Source: Myxococcus guangdongensis (GTDB lineage Bacteria; Myxococcota; Myxococcia; Myxococcales; Myxococcaceae). From it: DNA of 64,000 bases. The notes beneath the pieces are model-generated. The model had not been told where the DNA came from. It ran no database searches and saw only the letters and a list, made by a program, of their open reading frames with translations. Of this stretch, positions 55,401 through 62,576 are shown piece after piece (the stretch's first letter is position 1; the number at the start of each line of letters is the position of its first letter). Both the position numbers and the translations under genes were made by a program. The stretch covers positions 124,001 through 188,000 of the forward strand of contig NZ_JAJVKW010000013.1 of NCBI RefSeq assembly GCF_024198255.1, written 5' to 3'.

Positions 55401-58400
55401 GCGAGCGACACCTGGAAGGCGAACAGCAGCGGCTGCTCCACCTCCGTGCGAGGAGGGACAGCCCCGTCCCGAGCAACCTCCATCGCCTCGACGAGCGAGC
55501 CACCGGTGCGCGCGCGGAACGCCAGGTCGCAGCGCTCGAACATCTCCCGGAAGCGGGGCTCCTCCTCGAGCAGGCGGGTGCTCTCCCCCAGGGGAAAGCC
55601 GCCCTGCCCCGAGAACACGAAGCCCACGCGCGGCGCCTCGCCCTGCCGGACCACGCCCAGGGACTGGAAGGCCTTCGGAGGCGCACCGTGGCCGAACGCC
55701 TCGAGCCCGTCCTCCAGCGCCGCCCGCGACTGGGCCACCATCGTCAACCGGTGCGCATGGTGGTCACGCCAGAGCGCCGCGGTGGCGCAGAGGTCCCCGA
55801 GCGAAGGCGTGGGCGCGCCGCGAAGCTGCCCGGCGACGCGACGGGCCTGCTCCCGGAGCGCGGGCTCGGTCCTCGCCGAGAGCACGAACAACTCGGCGGG
55901 CACATCGGTGGCCAGCGGCGCGGGGGCCTCCGGGAACACCCGCTCCCAACGAATCGCGTGGCCCGCGGAAGCGAGCACATCGAGCGCGCGATGAAGCCCG
56001 TCCAGGTCCGGCTCGCCGCGTTGCAGGCCATGCACCACCGTGGCCGTCGCCGCGTGGGCCGCGATGTTCTCCTCCACCGCGCGCGCGTGGATGGGATGCG
56101 GATTGACGTCGAGGAAGACCTCGTGCCCGGAGTCGAGCAGCGTCTTCACCGCGTCGGCGAACCGCACGGGCGCCTGGAAGTTGTCGGTCCAGTACCCGGG
56201 CCCCAGTGACACACCGTCGACGAAGGCGCCCGACACCGTCGAGACCATCGGGATGCGCCCCGGCAGTGGCCGCAGCGCCGGGCACCCTTCCAGGAAGAGC
56301 GGCGCGAGGGGCGCCACCTGGGGGATGTGGGCGTAGAAGTCGATCTCCACCGTGCGCGCGAAGTGCCCCTCCGCCACCAGCCGCGCGGCGAAGTCCTGGA
56401 GGGCCGAGGGCTCCCCACCGATGCCCGTGGACCGGGGACTGTTCACCGAGGCGATGGCAATCCTCCCCGACCCGGCGGAAAGGCGCGCCTCCACCTCGGC
56501 CGCGGGGAGCGCCACCACGCCCATGCCCGCGCCACCCGTCACGCTCCGCTGGACCTGGATGTAGTGGCGGGCGAGCGCGAAGACCTCGTCTAGCGTGAGG
56601 ATTCCCGCCACGTGCGCCGCGGCCCACTCGCCCACGCTGTAGCCGATGACGGCGCTCGGCTCGACGCCCCAGTCCCGCCACGTCGCCGCGAGCGAGAGCT
56701 GGAGCGCGAGGACGACCGGCAACTGCACCTCGCCCCGCTCGAAGCGCGAGCGGTGGCGCGGCGCGAGCAACGCCTCCACGAGCGAGTCCCCGCCGAGCCC
56801 CCTGTACACGGCGTCACAGGCCTCGAAGCGGGCACGGAAGACGGGCTGCATGGCGAGCAGCTCCCGCCCCATGCCCCACCACGCCGAGCCCGCGCCCGCG
56901 AAGAGGAACGCGACCTTCTTCGGCCCTCCAGCGAGCATCGGCCGAGGGCGGAGCGCGCCGGAGGAGGGCCCGGCGGCCCGCCGGGGCCCCGACAGGTGCT
57001 CCTCGACGACGAGGTGACAGTTCGTGCCCCCGAAGCCAAAGGAGCTGATGCCCGCGAGCACGGGCCCCTCGTCCCCGGGCCACGCCGTGAGCTCCGTCTG
57101 CATGCGCAGGTTCAGCGCATCGAACGGGATGTGCGGGTTCGGCTGCTCGAAGTGCAGGCTCGCCGGAAGCCGCCGCTTCCGGATGGAGAGCGCCACCTTG
57201 ATGACGGCCGCGACGCCCGCGGCGGCCTCGAGGTGCCCGATGTTGGTCTTCACCGAGCCCACGTGGAGGGGCTGCCCGGAGGAGCGCGTCGCCCCGCCCA
57301 ACACGGCGCCCAGGGCCCGGGCCTCTATCGGGTCCCCCAGCGGGGTTCCCGTCCCGTGCAGCTCGACATACCGCACCCGCGCGGGGTCCACGCCCGAGGT
57401 GCCATAGGCGGCGCGCAGCAGCTGCTCCTGGGCCTTGGGGCTCGGGGCCGTCAGCCCGTTGCTGGCCCCGTCGTTGTTCACCGCGCCGCCACGGATGACG
57501 CAGTAGATGGAGTCCCCATCCGCCAGGGCGCGCGACAGGGGCTTGAGGACGACGACACCCGCACCCTCACCGCGTCCGTAGCCGTTGGCCCGCGCGTCGA
57601 AGGTCTTGCACCGCCCGTCCGGCGCGAGGGCACCGAAGGCGGAGACCGCCTGGAGCGTGCGTGGAGAGAGATTCAGCTGGACGCCCCCCGCGAGCGCCAG
57701 GGTCGACTCGCCCGCGCGCAGGCTGCGACACGCCTCGAGGATGGCGACCAGCGACGAGGAACAGGCGGTGTCGATGGCCAGGCTGGGGCCCTCGAATCCG
57801 AACACATAGGAGACCCTGTTCGCGACGATGCTCCCGGCGTGGCCGGTGCAGGTATGCAGCGAGGCGGAGGCCCCCTGGAGCGTCTGGAGGTCGGCGTAGT
57901 CGCGCCAGACCAGCCCGGTGAAGACGCCGGTGCGAGAGCCCCGCAGCGTCCCGGGCGCGATGCCCGCGTCCTCGAGCGCCTCCCACGACAGCTCCAGCAT
58001 CAAGCGCTGCTGCGGGTCCAACTGCCCCGCCTCACGGGGCGAGATTCCGAAGAAGCCCGGGTCGAACCGGTCGACGGTATCGAGGAACGCACCGGGGTAC
58101 GCGCGAAGCCCTTCCCGCGCCCCTGGTGAGGTCGCCCAGCGCTCCGGGGGCGCGTCCGTCACGCAGTCGACGCCCTCCTGGAGGACCCGCCAGAAGCCCT
58201 CGGCATCGGGCGCGGAGGGGAAGCGGCAGGCCAGCCCGACGATGGCCACGGGCTCGGAGGGCTCCTGGGTGGGCGCATCCCAGCCGGGCTTCGGCTCCAC
58301 GTCTCGCCCCAGCAGATGGGCGGCCAGCCCCGCGGGGGTCGGATGCTCCCAGATGAGCGTGGGCGACAGCGGCCTGCCCAACCTCTGCGAGAGCCGGGAG

Positions 58401-58549
58401 ATCAACTTGAGCGCGACCAGCGAATCGACGCCCAGTTGGAAGAACGGCGTCGCGAGGCCCACCTCGCCCGCATCGCGCCCCAGCAACGACGACAACTCGA
58501 CCGCGAGCCACGCCCGCAGCCCGTCGACGTCGCCAACCCGCTCTTCCAT
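46397..58549 (-). CDS. mtaB: MtaB-type PKS: ACP-KS-AT-AT-DH-KR-ACP-KS-AT-DH-KR-ACP
   Basis: 4050 residues from ATG 58549; ATG 58567 is possible, but its ribosome site lies in a hairpin. Loading ACP (GVDSL, near 40). KS1 Cys near 262. The first AT (GYSVGEW, selectivity site FYAHI) is probably the starter AT. The second AT has GHSIGEV and HAFH (malonyl). DH1, KR1 (LDD, B-type), ACP. KS2, AT3 (GSSIGEV, YASH = methylmalonyl), DH2, KR2 (LDD), ACP. No enoyl reductase motif was found. Both DHs have Ala in place of Pro in HxxxGxxxxP but keep the Asp of HPGLIDS. Predicted role: isovaleryl-type starter plus malonate and methylmalonate giving the 1,6-dimethylheptadienyl chain of myxothiazol. The tail ends MEEFQF. 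Confidence 0.92.
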   Translation of the reverse strand: MEERVGDVDGLRAWLAVELSSLLGRDAGEVGLATPFFQLGVDSLVALKLISRLSQRLGRPLSPTLIWEHPTPAGLAAHLLGRDVEPKPGWDAPTQEPSEPVAIVGLACRFPSAPDAEGFWRVLQEGVDCVTDAPPERWATSPGAREGLRAYPGAFLDTVDRFDPGFFGISPREAGQLDPQQRLMLELSWEALEDAGIAPGTLRGSRTGVFTGLVWRDYADLQTLQGASASLHTCTGHAGSIVANRVSYVFGFEGPSLAIDTACSSSLVAILEACRSLRAGESTLALAGGVQLNLSPRTLQAVSAFGALAPDGRCKTFDARANGYGRGEGAGVVVLKPLSRALADGDSIYCVIRGGAVNNDGASNGLTAPSPKAQEQLLRAAYGTSGVDPARVRYVELHGTGTPLGDPIEARALGAVLGGATRSSGQPLHVGSVKTNIGHLEAAAGVAAVIKVALSIRKRRLPASLHFEQPNPHIPFDALNLRMQTELTAWPGDEGPVLAGISSFGFGGTNCHLVVEEHLSGPRRAAGPSSGALRPRPMLAGGPKKVAFLFAGAGSAWWGMGRELLAMQPVFRARFEACDAVYRGLGGDSLVEALLAPRHRSRFERGEVQLPVVLALQLSLAATWRDWGVEPSAVIGYSVGEWAAAHVAGILTLDEVFALARHYIQVQRSVTGGAGMGVVALPAAEVEARLSAGSGRIAIASVNSPRSTGIGGEPSALQDFAARLVAEGHFARTVEIDFYAHIPQVAPLAPLFLEGCPALRPLPGRIPMVSTVSGAFVDGVSLGPGYWTDNFQAPVRFADAVKTLLDSGHEVFLDVNPHPIHARAVEENIAAHAATATVVHGLQRGEPDLDGLHRALDVLASAGHAIRWERVFPEAPAPLATDVPAELFVLSARTEPALREQARRVAGQLRGAPTPSLGDLCATAALWRDHHAHRLTMVAQSRAALEDGLEAFGHGAPPKAFQSLGVVRQGEAPRVGFVFSGQGGFPLGESTRLLEEEPRFREMFERCDLAFRARTGGSLVEAMEVARDGAVPPRTEVEQPLLFAFQVSLAALWAAWGIRPDAVVGHSIGEVSAAHVAGALSLDEAMALVVSRSRLMGKTAGLGGMATVAASLERLSPLLAPHGDALSVAALNGPEDIVVSGARASLESLLDGLQAQGIRFRLLNVDHAFHSAQMDAHLAELDDCTRTLAPKALVTPLYSTVRGGRVLDSELDADHWRANIRQRVLFAPALQAMLADGCRVFVEVSPHPVLSQSLARTLEASGVEGTAALFSARRDRPPRVTMLAALGALHTLGREPSWKGVFPRGGRRVALPSYAWQRERYWFDVAPGAAPGTVHPLLGRAVEAPHGEARFESSLRADRVRLLADHRLYGTVVVAGASMVGMLLDAARGLWGPEGCRVQDVLFLSPIVMEDSEERVFQVSILAGGDFRLSTRPTSDDAESPRWTLHATGRLERGAEEPSSAEPLAGLEARFAPLASIERFYDGIDRQGLVLGRQFRWLEAVSRGEREALGRLRLPEAGDGAEDYRLHPGLIDSCFQVLGAVSGFSSIDGLAFVPIGIDRFVLHGAQRPRFCHLVLRSGTGAVDEASTVDLRLLDEAGGVVAEVRGLTIRRAPRDTVLRRDTGAAPLHFQVEWQPRPVAALASTSESHSWVLLADQGGFAESLARQLERHGARVEVVSTGLARPESHGEGLTYSRAHPDAGGEVPSAVLELRGARVEASSSDDLGRPGTRVEASSSGMDDERRLLERLDALGDSTQARVGVVDLRGLDTTAPLEGFERAVGLVKLLASCGGGTSPRLVLVTRGAQSTGADVGDIAIEQSPLWGLGHVVALEHPELRCVRIDLDPAGAADDAALLAQELSLSHDEDRIAFRSGRRLVARLMRARLPRTLRPPPLVADATYLITGGLGGLGLEVARWMVDRGARHLVLMGRRAPEPLAQARVDALRAAGATVTVGQGDVSSREEVARVLAACRASMPPLRGVVHAAGVLDDGLLVLQDTARMAHVLAPKIQGALNLHLETLESRLDFFVLFSSVSAVFGTTGQASYAAANAFLDALAHHRRANGLTATSINWGPWAEVGMAARLSADAGRSWSGFGLGMLAPAAALASLEGILGADLTQPVVAAASARPVREGLPPFFEVLAPRRAEPTRPAPPSVAFVGASPREARARLLSLLQTQAADVLGLSSSSPIDPRRPLQELGLDSLMALQLRNALSAALGRPLPVTLLFDHPSLEQLLDFLAREIPAADKVASEPAPRTVKARGAAVDGAEPIAVVGMSCRLPGGIRSPEDYWRLLADGVNAVREVPASRWTLDDWYDADPEAPGKTYSRHGGFLDDIDAFDASFFGISGAEARSMDPQQRMLLELSWEALERAGMAVERLKGTPTGVFLGICLSDYALLELNASDARGINAYSGSGGVLSVAAGRIAYALGLEGPTFAVDTACSSSLVATHLACQSLREGECDVALVGGSNLLLSPRMTVYFSKLKALSPDGACKAFDSSANGYVRGEGAGVVVLKRLSEALAAGDPVLAVIRGTAVNQDGRSNGLTAPSRPAQERVIESALRQGGVAPLDVGYVEAHGTGTSLGDPIEVQALAAVLGRGRPASSPLGIGSVKTNLGHLEGAAGIASLIKAILALGQAELPRSLHFKEPSPHIPWAELPVEVIAEHRAWRVPDGARRIAGVSSFGFSGTNAHVVLEEAPKREPRAEAPASLERPELLVLSARSAESLREAAGRLSATLTGEGGAAWRDLCYSTSCRRSHHEHRLAVVARSRSSAAEAMDAFLRGLSHPDVTSGYALPGAAPRVVFLFTGQGGQWSGAGRALLEEEPVFREALRSVDAVLMKLAGWSVIEELQREQPRFELAHISQPAHFALQAALVALLRSWGVEPDAVLGSSIGEVAAAHAAGVLSVEDAMRITLERSRILAAIAGTGAMSAVELSEAEATEAIANHGTRLSVAALNSPTSVLLSGDAEAMEEVLGALSARGVSCRRLGLDYASHSHAVEPHLEALRQALEGLAPRPESLPIFSSVSGLRAEGRDFDRDYWARNLRQPVRFAPAISALASEGHSLFVEIGPNAVLSRPVQQCFQQTGRSATVVSALRRGEAERHTLRALLGGLFVAGVSPAWEQLFPEGGALVALPSYPWRKERYWVASPSPAASRPASTQEALPLHGRRVRSPLAETLFEVELSVERMPLLREHLLHGAVVVAGAGHVSMVLSALQSLHGAAPIRLADIVFPRALVVEEGRSRPVSVVVGAEQSGRASFRIQSQEAGGEGDWVLHAEGKVLRAGAPRVDAAASLEQLRARCPKPLEVPRVYETMDAEGISLGRRFRWVEQLWQGEREALGCMRAPEPEDRQPATPLHPGLIDSLFHVLRGVPGIVRDDGVPLIPVGIEGVVFLSPPRGTLWAHAALRPDGGHGGETLSADFRLFGEDGATVAWIDGLVVKRAPREAFARDRVRALGQELFQVRWRPSPPVATPTRETGPWLLLTDRGGVGAAVADRLATEGSSCQVMASPEPTESEASLERRLEQALGAGTCRGVMYLAALDVEALEPGSEARVITEVLVGAVRVLQALTQLKRAVPPRLWLVTRGAQATDAGHALRLAQAPLWGLGATLRHEHPELRCTLVDLDPAPAADTVHSLCTELRLLDGEDRIAWRDGVRLAQRLQSLDVIPEPGPVPVVADATYLITGGLGGLGLRCARWLAKEGARHLALLGRNAPSEEARVVLQALAAEGVTVRVLAADVGERESLARALSELRADLPPLRGVIHAAGLLDDALLVRQERERIERVLRPKVAGALHLDQQTREDPLDFFVMFSSIAALLGGVGQANYSAANAFLDALAAERRARGLPACSLAWGPWAEVGLAAARADRGARLEALGVESLAPDEGVAILGRLLRGTTETHVGIARIDWAKWGQVYPSADHASLLTDFIRAQPRVSRTAAPEGLPPLQELVRMTPEARRARVEGSLRREVVSMLALPGDLADGRLPLVRFGFDSLMGMKLKARLELALGLSVPAVKLLSGLSFDDLVTLVLESLDAVPPPPEAALDDPMEEFQF

Positions 58550-58573
58550 TCCCTGCCTCACTGGCATCCGGGC

Positions 58574-58597
58574 TGTCTCCGACTACGACCGGAGACA
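58574..58597 (-). promoter_or_regulatory. Perfect hairpin/palindrome in the mtaB leader
   Basis: TGTCTCCG (58574-58581) pairs with CGGAGACA (58590-58597) across 8 nt, 7 nt upstream of ATG 58567 and 25 nt upstream of ATG 58549. In RNA it would hide the GGAG serving the longer start. As DNA it could be a dimeric operator. Confidence 0.5.
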
Positions 58598-59012
58598 CCC
58601 TAGAAACAGCAAAAGACATACACGCCCAACACCAGGCATGCGCCCACGCATCCATGTGAATCAGCGAGATACCTTGCGACCGATATGCCCGGGCAACGGA
58701 TACAACAACCCATGACTCCGCCGCTGGGCGATCTCTCTCTACGCTCGCAACTCGCGCAATACCAGATGAATTTCTGCCCTGTCAGACAGGAGGGGCGAGC
58801 AGTCCCGGACAATCCGACTTTGAGAATATGCACACTACAAAGCACCTGAGCACAGACACTCTCAACGCAGGTTTTGCGCCCGCCTGCGTCACGCCAATGT
58901 CAAACACGCGCATCCGCGCACGATTTGCGGGAGAGTGGATTCCCCATCCTCGGTTGAGGCTTCCCGCCTGGGGTCACCCCGGCCCCGAGAGGCGACCCAC
59001 CGAGACGCACAC
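58598..59012. other. Non-coding gap upstream of the mta operon
   Basis: About 415 bp with lower GC than its surroundings and no convincing gene. It should contain the mta promoter, but I could not place -35/-10 boxes. A second palindrome, CCTGTC-A-GACAGG, lies at 58778-58790 and could bind a regulator such as the LysR protein encoded next on the same strand. Confidence 0.55.
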
Positions 59013-59912
59013 TCAGGTCTTCATCGACCGGACGAAGTCGATGAACGCACGCAGCGGCGTCGGGAGGTGGTGACGGCCGGGATAGTAGAGAACCGGCCCG
59101 GAGAAGCTCGGCCACCAGGACTCGAGCACGGGGACCAGCTCGCCCCGGTCGATAGAAGGACGAAGCCAGTCCTCGAAGTCGTAGATGATTCCGGTCCCCG
59201 CGACGGCGGCCGCCACCGCCAGGTCCGTCGTCGTCCCGAGACCGGTGATCAGCGGGCCCTTCGGGTCGACGTGGAGTGTCACCCCGTCGCGCTCGAACTC
59301 CCACGCGTGCAGCGGCCCCTTCGTGAAGCGCCCTCCCAGGCAGTCATGATTCAGCAGCTCGCGCGGATGTCGCGGGCGCCCACGGCGCGACAGGTATCCG
59401 GGCGAAGCCGCGGCAGCGAAGCGCTGGACGCGCGGACCGATGGGCACCGCCACCATGTCCTGCGCGAGCCGCTCCTCGTAGCGGATGCCCGCGTCGTAGC
59501 CCTCGGCCACCACGTCGACCAGGCGCTCCTCGGCGATGACCTCCAGACAGATGTCGGGGTACTTCGCCAGGAACGGCGGCACGATGCGCGGCAGCACCAG
59601 CCGCGCCGCCGCGATGGGGACGTTGAGCCGCAGACGCCCCGCCGGTCGGCCGCGGAAGTCGTTGACCACGTCCAACGCCGAGCGGACCTCGCTGAGCGCG
59701 GGCTCGAGCCGCTCGAGCAACCGGGCCCCCGCCTCGGTCAGCGTCACGCTGCGCGTCGTCCGCTGGAGCAACCGGACACCCAACCGGGCCTCCAGCCGAC
59801 GGACCGCGTCTCCCAGCCGGGACGCGCTGCTGCCCGTCGCCCGCGCCGCGACGCGGAATCCGCCCTCGCGAGCGACCGCCCTGAACGCTGTCAGGTCCGC
59901 GAACTCATCCAT
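59013..59912 (-). CDS. LysR-family transcriptional regulator
   Basis: 299 residues from ATG 59912, where the classical LysR N-terminus begins (MDEFADLTAFRAVAREGGF). The winged helix spans about 1-62 (SSASRLGDAVRRLEARLGVRLLQRTTRSVTLTEAGARLL), and the co-inducer-binding domain about 87-295. It is divergent from an aldo/keto reductase gene with about 100 bp between starts, the common arrangement for a LysR controlling its neighbour. Its stop lies 463 bp upstream of mtaB on the same strand, so pathway control is conceivable but unsupported. Confidence 0.92.
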   Translation of the reverse strand: MDEFADLTAFRAVAREGGFRVAARATGSSASRLGDAVRRLEARLGVRLLQRTTRSVTLTEAGARLLERLEPALSEVRSALDVVNDFRGRPAGRLRLNVPIAAARLVLPRIVPPFLAKYPDICLEVIAEERLVDVVAEGYDAGIRYEERLAQDMVAVPIGPRVQRFAAAASPGYLSRRGRPRHPRELLNHDCLGGRFTKGPLHAWEFERDGVTLHVDPKGPLITGLGTTTDLAVAAAVAGTGIIYDFEDWLRPSIDRGELVPVLESWWPSFSGPVLYYPGRHHLPTPLRAFIDFVRSMKT

Positions 59913-60015
59913 GACTGTGCGGATTCTCGCACAGCCCGTACCCATTGCCACCGATTGTCGCGCAGCGGTGGCGGCCCTAGAGAAAGGGCGAACCTCCAGC
60001 CCCAGGGCCTCCGCC

Positions 60016-60882
60016 ATGCCTCCCAGCTCCAACACGTATCGCCTCGGCTCCCACACGGTCCGCCGCGTGGGTTACGGCGCCATGCAGCTCGCCGGTCCCG
60101 GCGTCTTCGGTCCGCCCAGGGACCGCGAGGCCGCCCTCGCCGTGCTGAGAGAGGCCATCGACCAGGGCGTCGACCACCTCGACACCAGCGACATCTACGG
60201 CCCGCACGTGACCAATGAGCTCATCCGCGAGGCGCTGCACCCGTACCGCGACGGGCTGGTCATCGCCACGAAGGTGGGCGCGGTGCGTGGCCCCCAAGGC
60301 TCCTGGGAGCCCGCGTCCTCCCCCGCGGACCTGGAGCGCTCGGTCCACGACAACCTGCGCAACCTCGGGCTCGACGTGCTGGAGGTCGTGAACCTCCGGG
60401 CCATGTTCAGCGCCGAGGGCCCGGCGGAGGGCTCCCTCGAGGCGCCCCTCACCGCGCTCGCGGAGCTCCAGCGGCGCGGACTCATCCGCCACATCGGCTT
60501 GAGCAATGTCACCCCGACGCAGGTCGCCGAGGGCCGCAAGCTCGTCGACATCGTCTGCGTGCAGAACCACTACAACCTGGCGCACCGACAGGACGACGCG
60601 CTCATCGACCAGCTCGCCGCCACGGGGACGGCCTACGTGCCGTTCTTCCCGCTGGGCGGCTTCACCCCGCTGCAGTCGAGCACGCTCGACGACGTGGCCA
60701 CGCGGCTGGGCGCGACGCCGATGCAGGTCGCCCTGGCGTGGCTGCTGCACCGCGCCCCCAACATCCTGCTCATCCCCGGCACGTCGTCCCCCGCCCACCT
60801 CCAGGAGAACCTCGCGAGCGCCTCGCTCTCCTTGAGCGCCGAGGACCTGGACCTCTTGAACCGCCTCACCGAGCGGACCTGA
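60016..60882 (+). CDS. Aldo/keto reductase family oxidoreductase
   Basis: 288 residues from ATG 60016. A TIM-barrel AKR with tetrad residues Asp56 (HLDTSDIYG), Tyr61 and Lys86 (IATKVG). The usual catalytic His position reads Asn126 (VVNLR), as in the YdbC-like subgroup. The C-terminal NADPH-binding motif is LLIPGTSSPAHLQENL. It reduces carbonyls in the cytoplasm; the specific substrate is unknown. Divergent partner of the LysR gene, probably its regulatory target. Confidence 0.92.
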   Translation: MPPSSNTYRLGSHTVRRVGYGAMQLAGPGVFGPPRDREAALAVLREAIDQGVDHLDTSDIYGPHVTNELIREALHPYRDGLVIATKVGAVRGPQGSWEPASSPADLERSVHDNLRNLGLDVLEVVNLRAMFSAEGPAEGSLEAPLTALAELQRRGLIRHIGLSNVTPTQVAEGRKLVDIVCVQNHYNLAHRQDDALIDQLAATGTAYVPFFPLGGFTPLQSSTLDDVATRLGATPMQVALAWLLHRAPNILLIPGTSSPAHLQENLASASLSLSAEDLDLLNRLTERT

Positions 60883-60894
60883 CCCCGGCGCGTC

Positions 60895-61437
60895 CTAGGA
60901 GGAGGAGGTCCTGTGGGGCGCCTGCGTGGGCGGCGCATCCAGGGGCGCGTCGTTGCAGAGGATGCAACCGAGCGCGTGCAGGTGGACGCGGTGCACCTCG
61001 CAGAGGCCCCAGGTCGGCGGGTCCTCGGGAATCCAGGTGCCCTCCTCCACCGGGATGTCCCCTCGGGGCAAGCGCTCCACCCGCGCCCGGAACCACAGCA
61101 GCGCGGGGAAGAGAGAGGACTCCAGCGGTTGGAAGGGCAGCCGCTCCCAGCCCTCCTTCGCGAGCGCCGCGTCGACGAGCTCAAGCAGGAAGCGCCGCTG
61201 CGCCTCGAAGGACTCCAGCACCCAGCCCAGCTCCGAGACGTCAAAGCCCACCACGCCGAGCCCACAACGCTCCTGGTCGTGCTCCACCAGCCATTGGGCC
61301 AACCGAAGCTCCCAGGGCGTGCGCGCGTGATGGCTCGCCGCGAGCGACAGCACGTCGAAGAACACGGACGTGAGCCCGTTGCTCATGCGCAGGTCCGGGG
61401 CGCCGGGTTCGAGTCGGCTCGTGACGTGGTTGCCCAT
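60895..61437 (-). CDS. Hypothetical protein with C-terminal Cys/His cluster
   Basis: 180 residues with no signal peptide. Mostly helical and Leu/Glu-rich (WELRLAQWLVEHDQERCGLGVVGFDVSELGW). Near the C-terminus, about residues 145-162, lies CEVHRVHLHALGCILC (C-x2-H ... C-x2-C), a spacing compatible with a B-box-like zinc site. It converges on the aldo/keto reductase gene, 12 bp apart. Family and role not recognised; zinc binding is an inference. Confidence 0.72.
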   Translation of the reverse strand: MGNHVTSRLEPGAPDLRMSNGLTSVFFDVLSLAASHHARTPWELRLAQWLVEHDQERCGLGVVGFDVSELGWVLESFEAQRRFLLELVDAALAKEGWERLPFQPLESSLFPALLWFRARVERLPRGDIPVEEGTWIPEDPPTWGLCEVHRVHLHALGCILCNDAPLDAPPTQAPHRTSSS

Positions 61438-61556
61438 CCCCTCATCCTAAACCGAGGTTCGTGACGCACGGGTGCGGAGCGCCCCTGGTTGCTTAAATTG
61501 ATTTTCCAGTTATTCTTGATGGGCCTGTTTTGTATTCACGAGCGGGGTCTCCCATC

Positions 61557-61811
61557 ATGAAGATGCATCTTGTCGTTGCCGCTGTGGGTATTGCTTCCAT
61601 ACTCGCCGTGCCTCGAGCGATGGCGAACGAGACAGTCCTCTGGCCCATCCAAGACTGGACCGGGGACGGGAACATCGACATGTATGACATGTGGCGATAT
61701 GAGATCTGGATTCGCCGGGTCGGGACGGATCCCGCCTGGCCCACCACGCCAGGCGGCACCACCATCTACAGTCGGAACATCGCCTGCTCCACATGTCATG
61801 GAGAAGGGTGA
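61557..61811 (+). CDS. Small secreted protein ending in a CxxCH motif
   Basis: 84 residues from ATG 61557, which gives a signal peptide with cleavage near AMA-NE (residue 24). The mature chain is about 60 residues, Trp/Tyr/Asp-rich (DWTGDGNIDMYDMWRYEIW; the DGNID loop looks like a calcium-binding turn), and ends with CSTCHGEG. CxxCH is the covalent heme c signature, but here it sits at the extreme C-terminus with no room for a cytochrome fold after it. The partial gene at the right edge ends similarly. Preceded by an AT-rich gap and followed by a strong terminator. Confidence 0.7.
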   Translation: MKMHLVVAAVGIASILAVPRAMANETVLWPIQDWTGDGNIDMYDMWRYEIWIRRVGTDPAWPTTPGGTTIYSRNIACSTCHGEG

Positions 61812-61831
61812 GTCTCGCCTGTCATGAGCAG

Positions 61832-61864
61832 GGACCCTCTCGGTTGGCTTCACCGAGGGGGTCC
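61832..61864 (+). terminator. Terminator hairpin after the small CxxCH gene
   Basis: 12-bp arms GGACCCTCTCGG (61832-61843) and CCGAGGGGGTCC (61853-61864), one pair being G-U, with a 9-nt loop, 21 bp after the stop. No clear U-run. Confidence 0.65.
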
Positions 61865-61969
61865 GCGCCCAGGCGCCTCACCCGATTTGAATCGGCGACA
61901 GCGTGAAGGTGGAGGCGCCCCTCTCCAGCACGCCAGGACTCGCGCGAGGAAGACAGGGCCCGTCCGACG

Positions 61970-62341
61970 TCAGTTGCCGCGGTAGGTCGTGTCGAGGATG
62001 CCGATGCCGGCCCCCTCCACATACAGCGTGACGCGGGTGCCCTGCGTCGCCGCCTGGGTGGCGCGCTCGAACAGCCCCAGACGCTCGGCCTCGCTGTACT
62101 GGTAGCCCGCGGAGGAGGCGCTCGCGCCCAGGTAGTAGTAGTTGCCGACGAAGCTCCCCGTGCAGTTCGCCCCGGTGTTCACCTGCACGACCACATAACC
62201 CTGGCCATACGTGAGATTGGGTTGCCGGGTGTACGTCGCCGCGCAGACGTAACCGTTCACGGTGATGGGCGCCGCCAGGGCCGTATTGGCGAACCCGACC
62301 GCCACCATCACCGCCGGAAAAACGATGGACGCTCGCTTCAT
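61970..62341 (-). CDS. Small secreted hypothetical protein
   Basis: 123 residues from ATG 62341, chosen because it opens with a signal peptide (VMVAVGFANTALAA, cleavage near residue 23). The mature part, about 100 residues, is rich in Tyr, Gly and Ala (TYGQGYVVVQVNTGANCTG, NYYYLGASASSAGYQYSEAE) with two cysteines (in VCAAT and NCTG) that could form a disulphide. No family recognised. Divergent from the astacin-like protease gene; the 235-bp gap between them is AT-richer and probably holds both promoters. Confidence 0.72.
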   Translation of the reverse strand: MKRASIVFPAVMVAVGFANTALAAPITVNGYVCAATYTRQPNLTYGQGYVVVQVNTGANCTGSFVGNYYYLGASASSAGYQYSEAERLGLFERATQAATQGTRVTLYVEGAGIGILDTTYRGN

Positions 62342-62576
62342 GGTTTGACTCCCTCTGCTGTCGATTGCGATTGGAATTTCCACACCCAGGATGGACGCGG
62401 AGCCCCGGAAAAGAGCCTTTGCTTTTCCAGACAGGCAAACGCGCGAGCCGCTCTTTCTTCCCCAGGGTGCGGGCTCACCCCCGCGAATCGCACTCAAAGG
62501 CATATTGAACAACACTTCACAAATGGTATGAGTCCCGCCGCACATCCAAAGGGTGCGCAAAAAGGGGGCATCAACC

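Noticed and set aside
46397-58549. Possible enoyl reductase domains in the long DH-KR intervals of mtaB
   Set aside because: No nucleotide-binding ER motif is visible; the interval length is explained by the structural half of the KR.
58600-58845. 81-codon minus-strand frame upstream of mtaB
   Set aside because: Cys-rich nonsense-like composition, no ribosome site, and it occupies the likely mta promoter.
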